Part shown: positions 1 through 5,702 of the stretch, piece after piece
How positions within the stretch are numbered: the first letter of the stretch is position 1
Layout: each line of letters starts with the position of its first letter
Source: Chloroflexota bacterium
GTDB taxonomy: Bacteria; Chloroflexota; UBA6077; JACQUR01
Direction: 5' to 3'
Assembly (NCBI GenBank): GCA_016210245.1
Contig: JACQUR010000026.1
Coordinates: forward strand, 1-12,471
Length of the DNA stretch: 12,471 nucleotides
Translations under genes and position numbers: made by a program
Notes under the pieces: generated by a model
Database searches by the model: none
The model's input: the letters and a program-made list of their open reading frames with translations, nothing else
Told to the model about the DNA's origin: nothing

Positions 1-15
1 CGTCTGGACGGGGTG

Positions 16-34
16 GCGGGGGACAAGCCCCCGC
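16..34. repeat. GC hairpin, 7-bp stem
   Basis: GCGGGGG (16-22) pairs perfectly with CCCCCGC (28-34) around a 5-base ACAAG loop. There is no T-run after it on either strand, so it does not look like an intrinsic terminator. A second small hairpin, CGGGC (63-67) with GCCCG (73-77), follows. It may be the end of an intergenic repeat family or RNA structure downstream of a lost upstream gene; the role is unknown. Confidence 0.55.
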
Positions 35-95
35 GCTACGAGAACGCTGCCCATGAATAATCCGGGCTAGTGGCCCGCTGATCTGATGACTTCCA

Positions 96-164
96 CACCC
101 GCCGCCCTGAAGGGCGGGCCTGGGGGCCTGGCGGCTTGAGGCCCGCCCTTCAGGGCGGCGGGTG
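96..164. repeat. Perfect 25-bp inverted repeat with nested palindromes
   Basis: Bases 96-120 are the exact reverse complement of 140-164, separated by a 19-base spacer (121-139). Each arm also folds on itself: CCGCCCT-GA-AGGGCGG at 102-117 and CCGCCCT-TC-AGGGCGG at 143-158, both 7-bp stems with 2-base loops. The DNA or RNA can therefore form one long stem or two small hairpins. This architecture is typical of REP/BIME pairs and of non-autonomous elements with IS200/IS605-like hairpin ends. No transposase is nearby, and no T-run follows that would make it a standard terminator. It ends 59 bases before the first gene of the operon and so lies in its leader or promoter region. Confidence 0.8.
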
Positions 165-210
165 GACCTGCCCATTGACGAGTCACAGACCACCAGGGCG
201 GTTTCGAGGT

Positions 211-215
211 AGGAG
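211..215 (+). promoter_or_regulatory. Ribosome binding site for the first gene
   Basis: AGGAG at 211-215 lies 8 bases before the GTG at 224. It decides in favour of the GTG start, since no in-frame ATG lies near the beginning of the conserved domain. Confidence 0.75.
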
Positions 216-223
216 CTGGCAAG

Positions 224-1168
224 GTGGCTCAGGTCCAGGCGCTGCAGTCCGATGTCGAGCCCGGCACCGCGCGGGTCCTGGTTGCCATTCCGGCCTACAA
301 CGAGGACCGGTTCATCGGCAGCCTGGTGCTCAAGCTGCGAGCTGCCGGGTACCGCGTGCTCGTGGTCGACGACGGCTCTGCCGATCTGACCGCGGAGGTC
401 GCCGAGGCGGCTGGCGCGGCCGTGGTGCGGCACCCGGCCAACGTGGGCAAGACCGCGGCGGTGCGGCGGGCCTTCGAGCGCGCCCGCGAGCTGGAGGTGG
501 AGGCGCTGGTGCTGCTGGATGGTGATAGCCAGCACGATCCCGCCGAGGTGGGCCGGGTGGTGGCCCCGGTCCTGGCCGGCCAGGCAGACATGGTGGTGGG
601 CTCGCGCTTCGTGGGCGCACACAGCCGTATCCCCCGCTGGCGCGTGGCCGGCCAGCACGCCCTCACCCTGGCCACCAACCTCGGCTCGGGCCTCCACCTC
701 TCCGACTCGCAGAGCGGCTTCCGCGCCTTCTCGCGCCGCGCGCTGCAAGGGATGAGCTTCCATCGCGCCGGCTTCTCGGTCGAGTCCGAGATGCAGTTCG
801 AGGCCAAGGCGCTTGGCCTGGCGGTGCTGGAGGTACCGATCCACGTCCATTACCAACTGCCGACCAAGCGCAGCCCGATTCGCCAGGGCTTGAGCGTCCT
901 GGAGGCCGTGCTGCGGCTGGTGGCCCAGCACCGCCCCCTGCTGTTCTTCAGCGCGCCCGGCCTGGTGGTCCTGCTGGCCGGCCTGGCGCTCGGCCTGCAC
1001 GTGGTACGCACCTACGAGGCGACCCTGACCCTGGCGGTGGGCTACGCCCTGATCACGGTGCTGCTGTGCATCGTCGGCATCCTGGCCATCTTCGTGGGCG
1101 TCATGCTCCACTCGATCCGCGAGCTGCTGCGCGACGAAGGCCCCCAGGTCCACCGGAGCGAGCCATGA
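224..1168 (+). CDS. Family 2 glycosyltransferase with C-terminal membrane segments (DPM1-like)
   Basis: The 314-residue protein probably transfers a sugar from a nucleotide sugar to a lipid (polyprenyl phosphate) or lipid-linked acceptor at the inner face of the cytoplasmic membrane. The GT-A fold signature is clear: IPAYNE at 22-27, VVDDGS at 47-52 (nucleotide binding), LLDGDSQHDP at 97-106 (metal-binding DxD region), and DSQSGFRAFS at 161-170, typical of the dolichol/undecaprenyl-phosphate transferase branch. Two hydrophobic segments, about 239-259 and 270-295, anchor the C-terminus. The GTG start is supported by AGGAG 8 bases upstream. The stop overlaps the next start by four bases (ATGA). 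As first gene of the operon it might load the carrier lipid, but the donor and acceptor cannot be told from sequence. Confidence 0.88.
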   Translation: MAQVQALQSDVEPGTARVLVAIPAYNEDRFIGSLVLKLRAAGYRVLVVDDGSADLTAEVAEAAGAAVVRHPANVGKTAAVRRAFERARELEVEALVLLDGDSQHDPAEVGRVVAPVLAGQADMVVGSRFVGAHSRIPRWRVAGQHALTLATNLGSGLHLSDSQSGFRAFSRRALQGMSFHRAGFSVESEMQFEAKALGLAVLEVPIHVHYQLPTKRSPIRQGLSVLEAVLRLVAQHRPLLFFSAPGLVVLLAGLALGLHVVRTYEATLTLAVGYALITVLLCIVGILAIFVGVMLHSIRELLRDEGPQVHRSEP

Positions 1169-2352
1169 AGCTGCTCGTCGTTTGCTCGTCCCTGGACCTG
1201 CGCGCCCCGCTCAGCAGCACGCCCTCCTGGTGGCAACTGCTGAAGGCGCTGGCCGAGGCTGGGGTGGAGTTGGTGGCCACGCCCTACCACGGGCCGGCCA
1301 TCGAGTCCCCCTGGTGGAGCGCCGCCCCGAACCCGTGCCAGCGGGAAGGCGACGCGGTGGCGCTGGCCAAGCGCCTGGCCCGTGGGCTCGGGAGGGCCCC
1401 GGCCACCGCTAGAACGGCCGGCGAGAGCCCAGCCGACCGGCTCGTGCGCGCGCTGGCGAACGGGGTGACGAAGCCGAAGTGGCGCCGCCACCTCGCGGGT
1501 CTCCTGGAGCGCCACCCGGACACGGACGCCCTGCTCTGGCTCACCGTGCCGCCCAACCAGTTGGTGGGCATCCCAACCGCGCTGCGGCAGCGCTACGGCG
1601 TGCCGAGCTACTTCTACGATGGCGACGTGCCGGCCAGCCTGCCGCGCTTCGCGGGCTTTCAGAGCGGGTTCAAGATCTACCCGGGCGCGGACCTGGCGGA
1701 GTACCAGGCCTTCTTCTCGAACTCGCGCGGCGGGGTCGAGGACCTGAAGCGCCTGGGGGCGCGCCAGGTCCACGTGCTGCACTACGCTGCGGACCCGGCC
1801 CTGTTCAGCCGCGTGGCGGTGGAGGAGGACCTGGACGTGTTCTTCTACGGCCACGGCGCGGAGTACCGGGAGGAGTGGATGGAGGCGCTGCTGGCCGGGC
1901 CGAGCCGGGCCATGCCCGAGGCCCGCTTCGCCGCGCGGGGGACGCGGCTGGGCGAGCTCGGCCGGGTCGCCCTGCTACCCTACCTGAGCTTCAGCAAGCT
2001 GCGCGAGTACTGCTGCCGCAGCCGCGTGAACGTGGCCATCACCCGCCGCGCCCACGCCAGCGTCTATGCCTCGTCCACCGCGCGGCCGTTCGAACTGGCC
2101 GCGCTGGGCTGCGCCATGGTCAGCAACCCCTACCTCGGGGTAGAGGAGTGGTTCGAGCCCGGGCAGGAGATCCTGGTGGTGAAGGACGCCCGGGAGGCCA
2201 TCGAGACGTACCGCTGGCTGCTGCGCGACCACGCCGCGCGCCGCGAGCTGGGCGCCCGCGCCCGCGCGCGCTTCCTGGCCCAGCACACCTACCGCCACCG
2301 GGCCGAGGAGTTGCTGAGCGCGCTCTCCGCCACGGCGAGGGATGGAGCATGA
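1165..2352 (+). CDS. CgeB-like glycosyltransferase (GT-B fold)
   Basis: The 395-residue soluble protein resembles the CgeB / Glyco_trans_1_2 group of glycosyltransferases. The N-terminus MKLLVVCSSLDLRAP looks like the first strand of a GT-B domain. The C-terminal half has the family's recognisable blocks: FSNSRGGVEDLKRLGA near 185-199, HYAADPALF at 206-214, VFFYGHGAEYREEW at 225-238, NVAITRR with ASSTARPFELAALGC at 289-316, and EEWFEPGQEILVV at 327-339. A longer in-frame reading begins at 1066, but its extra 33 residues are out-of-frame shadow of the previous gene; the ATG at 1165 overlaps that gene's TGA and fits the conserved start. It probably adds one sugar of the repeat unit; donor and linkage are unknown. 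Confidence 0.8.
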   Translation: MKLLVVCSSLDLRAPLSSTPSWWQLLKALAEAGVELVATPYHGPAIESPWWSAAPNPCQREGDAVALAKRLARGLGRAPATARTAGESPADRLVRALANGVTKPKWRRHLAGLLERHPDTDALLWLTVPPNQLVGIPTALRQRYGVPSYFYDGDVPASLPRFAGFQSGFKIYPGADLAEYQAFFSNSRGGVEDLKRLGARQVHVLHYAADPALFSRVAVEEDLDVFFYGHGAEYREEWMEALLAGPSRAMPEARFAARGTRLGELGRVALLPYLSFSKLREYCCRSRVNVAITRRAHASVYASSTARPFELAALGCAMVSNPYLGVEEWFEPGQEILVVKDAREAIETYRWLLRDHAARRELGARARARFLAQHTYRHRAEELLSALSATARDGA

Positions 2353-3617
2353 TGCGTCAAGAAATCTCCACTCAGGACTCAGCACTCAGCACTCAGCACT
2401 CGGCACTGCGTCTCCTGTACGTCATCCCCTACTTCGCCCCGGCGTGGGCCTACGGCGGGCCGCCGCGGGTGACCTTCGACCTGGCCCGCCACCTCGTGCG
2501 CCGGGGCCATGCGGTGGAAGTGCTCACCACGGACGCCTTCGACCAGGAGAACCGCCTCGCCGATTGGACCGCGTGCCGGGACGGGGTGAGCGTGCAGCGC
2601 AATCCCAACCTGAGTAACCGGCTGGCCTGGAACCACAAGATCTTCCTGCCCCTGTCATTTAGACCTACGTTCAAACGCGCGCTCGCCAACGCCGACGTGG
2701 CCCACCTGTTCAGCTTCCGGACCTATCAAAACGCGATGGCGGTTGGGGCGCTCCACCGCCGCGGCGTGCCGTACGTCGTCTCGGCCTTCGGCGAGCTGCC
2801 GAGGGCCACGGGCCCGAAACGACTGCTCAAGCAGCTCTACGACGTCGCCTACGGCTACCGCATCCTCCTCGGCGCCGACGCCCTGCTAGCCCAGACCGAG
2901 GAGGAGGCGTACTGGTATCGGCGCTTCGCCGCCCGCGACGACCGGATTCACGTCGTCCCGCTGGCCGTGGACCTGGAAGCGCTGGCCGACCTGCCAGCCA
3001 GGGGCGGGTACCGGCACCAGCTCGGCATCCCGTCCTCCGAGGTCCTCGTGCTCTTCCTGGGCCGCATCCACGCCTACAAGGGGCTGGAGCTCCTGATTCG
3101 CGCCTTCGCCGAGGTGCGCTCCGACTGTGACGGCGTGCGTCTGGCCATCGCCGGACGCGACGACGGATACCTGGCGGCCGCGCAGGCCCTGGCGGCTCGG
3201 GTGGCACCGGCCGGCAGCGTCCTGTTCCCCGGACCGGTCTACGGCCGGGAGCGCTTCGCGGCCTATCGCGACGCGGACATCTTCGCCATCACGCCCTCAC
3301 ATCACGAGCAGACCTCGCTCGCTGCCCTGGAGGCGTGCGCGTGTGGGACGCCCGTGCTCGTGACCGAGCAGGCGCCCATCCCTGGCCTCGATGGGGCCGG
3401 AGCTGGCATAACAGTGCCTTACGAGCAAGCCGCCGTCCGGGAGGCGTTGACTCGCCTGGTGGAGGCGGCGGAGGAGCGGAGGCGAATGGGCGAGCGGGCT
3501 GCACAGCTTGTGCGGGAGCGGTTCTCCTGGTCCGTCGTGGCCAGCCGCCTGGAGGGCATCTACGAGGACGCGCGGGCGGCGCGCGCTGCCCGACGGCGGG
3601 CAGGAGGACGCCGGTGA
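2349..3617 (+). CDS. GT4 family glycosyltransferase with tandem-repeat N-terminus
   Basis: The 422-residue GT-B enzyme is a typical GT4 retaining glycosyltransferase. RLLYVIPYFAPAWAYGG (21-37) is the N-terminal strand and glycine-rich loop, FLGRIHAYKGLELLI (236-250) is the donor-domain entry, and E320-X7-E328 inside HHEQTSLAALEACACGTPVL is the EX7E motif that contacts the donor sugar. The ATG at 2349 overlaps the upstream stop (ATGA); the ATG at 2352 is equally possible. Residues 8-20 are translated from a 7-bp tandem repeat and precede the conserved fold, so they are probably a non-conserved extension. No ATG or GTG lies between the repeat and the conserved core, so the repeat is likely translated. 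It probably builds the repeat unit of the glycan. Confidence 0.9.
   Translation: MMRQEISTQDSALSTQHSALRLLYVIPYFAPAWAYGGPPRVTFDLARHLVRRGHAVEVLTTDAFDQENRLADWTACRDGVSVQRNPNLSNRLAWNHKIFLPLSFRPTFKRALANADVAHLFSFRTYQNAMAVGALHRRGVPYVVSAFGELPRATGPKRLLKQLYDVAYGYRILLGADALLAQTEEEAYWYRRFAARDDRIHVVPLAVDLEALADLPARGGYRHQLGIPSSEVLVLFLGRIHAYKGLELLIRAFAEVRSDCDGVRLAIAGRDDGYLAAAQALAARVAPAGSVLFPGPVYGRERFAAYRDADIFAITPSHHEQTSLAALEACACGTPVLVTEQAPIPGLDGAGAGITVPYEQAAVREALTRLVEAAEERRRMGERAAQLVRERFSWSVVASRLEGIYEDARAARAARRRAGGRR
2370..2408 (+). repeat. Heptamer tandem repeat (ACTCAGC)n inside the start of a GT4 gene
   Basis: Five head-to-tail copies of a 7-bp unit run from 2370 to 2404 (ACTCAGG, three exact ACTCAGC, then ACTCGGC), followed by a partial ACTG. 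Because 7 is not a multiple of 3 the repeat encodes a 7-residue period, seen as STQDSAL then STQHSAL. Similar heptamer repeats (STRRs) are known from cyanobacteria and are mostly intergenic. Here it lies just after the start codon of the gene at 2349. Confidence 0.85.
3602..3607 (+). promoter_or_regulatory. Strong ribosome binding site fixing a GTG start
   Basis: AGGAGG at 3602-3607 lies 6 bases before the GTG at 3614. It lies inside the last codons of the preceding gene and argues for GTG 3614 over the in-frame ATG far upstream at 3335, which would be entirely buried in that gene. Confidence 0.8.
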
Positions 3618-4888
3618 CTGCCCGCCCTGGCCGTCCCGTAGAGAACAATTCTGTAGAGAACAATTCTATCGTGGCCGCCGACGTGGAAGGGGAGGCGAGC
3701 CCCCAGAGCAGCCCTGCTGGAGCGTTGCGGGTCGCGCTGCTGCACAACATCGTCTCGCCTCACGTGCTCCCGCTCTTCGAGCGCCTCGCCAGCCAGCCCG
3801 GCCTTGCCCTCAAGGTCTACTTTCTGGCCGAAACCGATCGAAACCGCCGCTGGGAGACGACCGTCGCGCGGCAGCTCCACTACGAGGTCCTCCCGCATTG
3901 GGCCCTGCGCGTCGGTCGCCGGGATCTGCACACGTACTTCGTCAACCCTACGGTCATCCCCACGCTTCTGCGCGAGGGGTTCGACGTGGTGGTTTCGGCC
4001 GGCTGGGACTCCTTCGCCGCCCAGGCGGCGTTTCTGCTGTGCAAGGCGCTGCGGAAGCCGTACGTGCTCTGGTCCGGCAGCACTGCTCACGAGCCGAGTT
4101 GGCGGCGGACTGTGAGCCTGCCGCTGGTCAAGATGATGGTGCGCGGGGCGGCGGGCTACGTCGCCTATGGGACGCGGGCCAGGGAGTACCTGGTGCAGCT
4201 CGGCGCCGATCCGCGCCGGGTGGCGATCGCCTACAACACCGTGGACGTGGAGTGGTTCCAGGCGCGCGCCGACGAGCTGCGCCCAGGGCGGGTCGACATC
4301 CGGCGCCAGCTTGGGTTGGGAACGGAACCTGTCGTGCTCTATGTAGGTCAGATGATCGAGCGCAAAGGGCCTCACGACCTCCTGGCGGCGTTTGAGCTGG
4401 TCGCGCGAGCGCAACCGGACGTACAACTCCTGCTGGTCGGGTACGGCCCGCTGGAGGCGGCGTTGCGGCGCGCGGCGGCCAGCCGCCACCTCGGTGGCGT
4501 CACGTTTGCTGGCCACGTGCCGCTGGCCGACCTGCCGCGCTACTACGTCGCGGCCGACTGCTTCGTGCTGCCGTCGCGCGAAGAGGTGTGGGGGCTGGTC
4601 TTGAACGAGGCGGCGGCGTGCAGCCTGCCGCTGGTCACCACCGAGCCCGTGGGTGGAGGCGCCGACCTGATTGAGCCGGGCGTGAACGGCGCGATCGTCC
4701 CGGCCGGCGCGCCAGAGGCGCTGGCGGCCGCACTGGTGGAGGTCCTGGAGCAGCAAGAGCGGATGGGCGAGGCCTCGCGGCGGATCGTCGGGCGCGCCAC
4801 CTACGCCCAAAACGTGGCCGCCATCGCCGGCCTGCTGTTGGGATTGCAAGCTGCTGCTGCCAGGGGACACAGGGGAGCCTATGTTTAG
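3614..4888 (+). CDS. GT4 family glycosyltransferase with duplicated VENNS leader
   Basis: The 424-residue GT4 enzyme has its N-terminal fold starting only at about residue 38 (LRVALLHNIVSPHVLPLF). The donor domain is clear: VVLYVGQMIERKGPHDLL at 240-257, LLVGYGPL at 273-280, and E324-X7-E332 in REEVWGLVLNEAAACSLPLV. The GTG start at 3614 forms a GTGA overlap with the previous gene and has a near-perfect AGGAGG 6 bases ahead. The first 37 residues are low-complexity and include a perfect in-frame duplication (VENNSVENNS, residues 9-18) from a 15-bp DNA tandem repeat. It is probably the third or fourth sugar transferase for the repeat unit; donor unknown. Confidence 0.9.
   Translation: MTARPGRPVENNSVENNSIVAADVEGEASPQSSPAGALRVALLHNIVSPHVLPLFERLASQPGLALKVYFLAETDRNRRWETTVARQLHYEVLPHWALRVGRRDLHTYFVNPTVIPTLLREGFDVVVSAGWDSFAAQAAFLLCKALRKPYVLWSGSTAHEPSWRRTVSLPLVKMMVRGAAGYVAYGTRAREYLVQLGADPRRVAIAYNTVDVEWFQARADELRPGRVDIRRQLGLGTEPVVLYVGQMIERKGPHDLLAAFELVARAQPDVQLLLVGYGPLEAALRRAAASRHLGGVTFAGHVPLADLPRYYVAADCFVLPSREEVWGLVLNEAAACSLPLVTTEPVGGGADLIEPGVNGAIVPAGAPEALAAALVEVLEQQERMGEASRRIVGRATYAQNVAAIAGLLLGLQAAAARGHRGAYV
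3638..3667 (+). repeat. Perfect 15-bp tandem duplication, AT-rich
   Basis: GTAGAGAACAATTCT occurs twice without gap (3638-3652 and 3653-3667). Each unit holds a small dyad, AGAA-CAA-TTCT. The unit is far more AT-rich than the surrounding DNA. The length is a multiple of three, so the frame of the gene at 3614 is kept and five residues are repeated. Confidence 0.92.
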
Positions 4889-5702
4889 ATACGGCCGCGT
4901 GTACGCCCGCCTGTCTGAACGGGGGCTCGCCCACCTGGTCCGAGTCGTGACCGGGCGTCCTCTCGCAGTCGTGGGTGCCATCCGCGCCTACGTCCGTTGG
5001 TTCGGCTACCCGGACGTAGCCGGGCAGGTTCGCTTCGGGCTTGTGTCTCCGCTGCTTCGGTTCGCTCCTGGCGACCGGTTACTGGACGCGGGGTGTGGGA
5101 ATGGCCTGTACGCCCTGGAACTGGCGACGACTTGCGGAGTACCCTGCGTGGGCGTGGACCTCAAGGCCGAGCGCCTGGTGCTAGCCCAACACCTGGCTCG
5201 CGACCTGCGCGCGCCCGCGTCCTTCAGCCGGGCGCGAGTCACGGAGCTTGGCTTTCCCGCGGGCACGTTCAGCCACGTCCTGCTGATCGAGGTCTTAGAG
5301 CACATCCGCAGCGATCGAGCTGCCCTGGCTGAGATCCATCGCGTCCTGCGCCCTGGTGGACAGCTCATCCTGACCGTGCCGCGGGAGGACCCGTTCACAG
5401 CGAATGACCTACACACCTATGCGCACGCAGAGGAGGGAGCGCACGTGCGCCACGGATACGAGCGGGACGCGCTGGCCGCGTTGCTCGAGAGCACCGGGTT
5501 CAGGGTAGAGTTGTGGCAGCCCTATTATCGCTGGTTCACCAAGTGGACGGTGCGTGCTCAGCAACTCCTCCACCAGCGTTACGGCGCGCTGCTGAACGTG
5601 GCCACCTATCCGCTCCTGCGGCTGCTGAGCGGCCTCGATCTTGTGGCCGGCAGACGGCGCGCGGCATGGCATCGAGGCCAGTTGGTGGTGGCTACGCGAT
5701 GA
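4881..5702 (+). CDS. Class I SAM-dependent methyltransferase
   Basis: The 273-residue protein has a standard Rossmann methyltransferase core: LLDAGCGNG at 67-75 (SAM-binding motif I), the acidic GVDLKAE at 91-97 that would hold the ribose, LIEVLEHIRSD at 135-145, and LRPGGQLILTVP at 156-167. It is the Methyltransf_11 type common in glycan clusters, where members O-methylate sugars or sometimes cap chains; the target here cannot be read. The ATG at 4881 overlaps the previous stop by eight bases and follows a purine-rich AGGGGAG at 4871-4877, with a short spacing. The segment around 170-195 (PREDPFTANDLHTY, then HVRHGYER) probably shapes the acceptor site. Confidence 0.85.
   Translation: MFRYGRVYARLSERGLAHLVRVVTGRPLAVVGAIRAYVRWFGYPDVAGQVRFGLVSPLLRFAPGDRLLDAGCGNGLYALELATTCGVPCVGVDLKAERLVLAQHLARDLRAPASFSRARVTELGFPAGTFSHVLLIEVLEHIRSDRAALAEIHRVLRPGGQLILTVPREDPFTANDLHTYAHAEEGAHVRHGYERDALAALLESTGFRVELWQPYYRWFTKWTVRAQQLLHQRYGALLNVATYPLLRLLSGLDLVAGRRRAAWHRGQLVVATR

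Larger units (their letters stand above)
1..223. other. Upstream region with no supported complete gene
   Basis: This stretch precedes the first gene of the cluster and holds no gene I can defend. Frame 1 reads open from the left edge to a TAA at 58-60 (19 residues), so it could be the tail of an upstream gene, but a strong GC hairpin inside that stretch makes repeat DNA equally likely. The remainder carries three hairpin-forming sequences (16-34, 63-77, 96-164). The operon promoter should lie here or upstream: a TTGACG at 175-180 resembles a -35 box, but I see no matching -10 box about 17 bases later. Confidence 0.6.

Noticed and set aside
1..60. Possible 3' end of an upstream gene (frame 1 open from the edge to TAA 58-60)
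   Set aside because: Only 19 residues, no recognisable motif, and the stretch contains a strong hairpin typical of repeat DNA; it cannot be told from chance.
96..164. Reading the inverted repeat as an intrinsic terminator or CRISPR-like repeat
   Set aside because: No T-run follows on either strand, and there is only one pair of inverted arms rather than direct repeats with spacers.
175..203. TTGACG at 175-180 as a -35 promoter box
   Set aside because: No acceptable -10 hexamer lies 16-18 bases downstream; a lone hexamer is weak evidence in high-GC DNA.
1479..2348. In-frame extension of the first GT4 gene upstream of 2349
   Set aside because: The extra 290 codons are a Pro/Arg/Gly-rich shadow of the CgeB-like gene; the GT4 fold starts right after 2349.
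3335..3613. Upstream ATG for the second GT4 gene
   Set aside because: The extension lies wholly inside the previous gene and is low-complexity; GTG 3614 has an AGGAGG at ideal spacing.
3560..4981. Long open frame on the minus strand (473 codons)
   Set aside because: It is antisense to the clear GT4 gene and to the start of the methyltransferase; its translation shows no domain and has the biased composition of a high-GC shadow.
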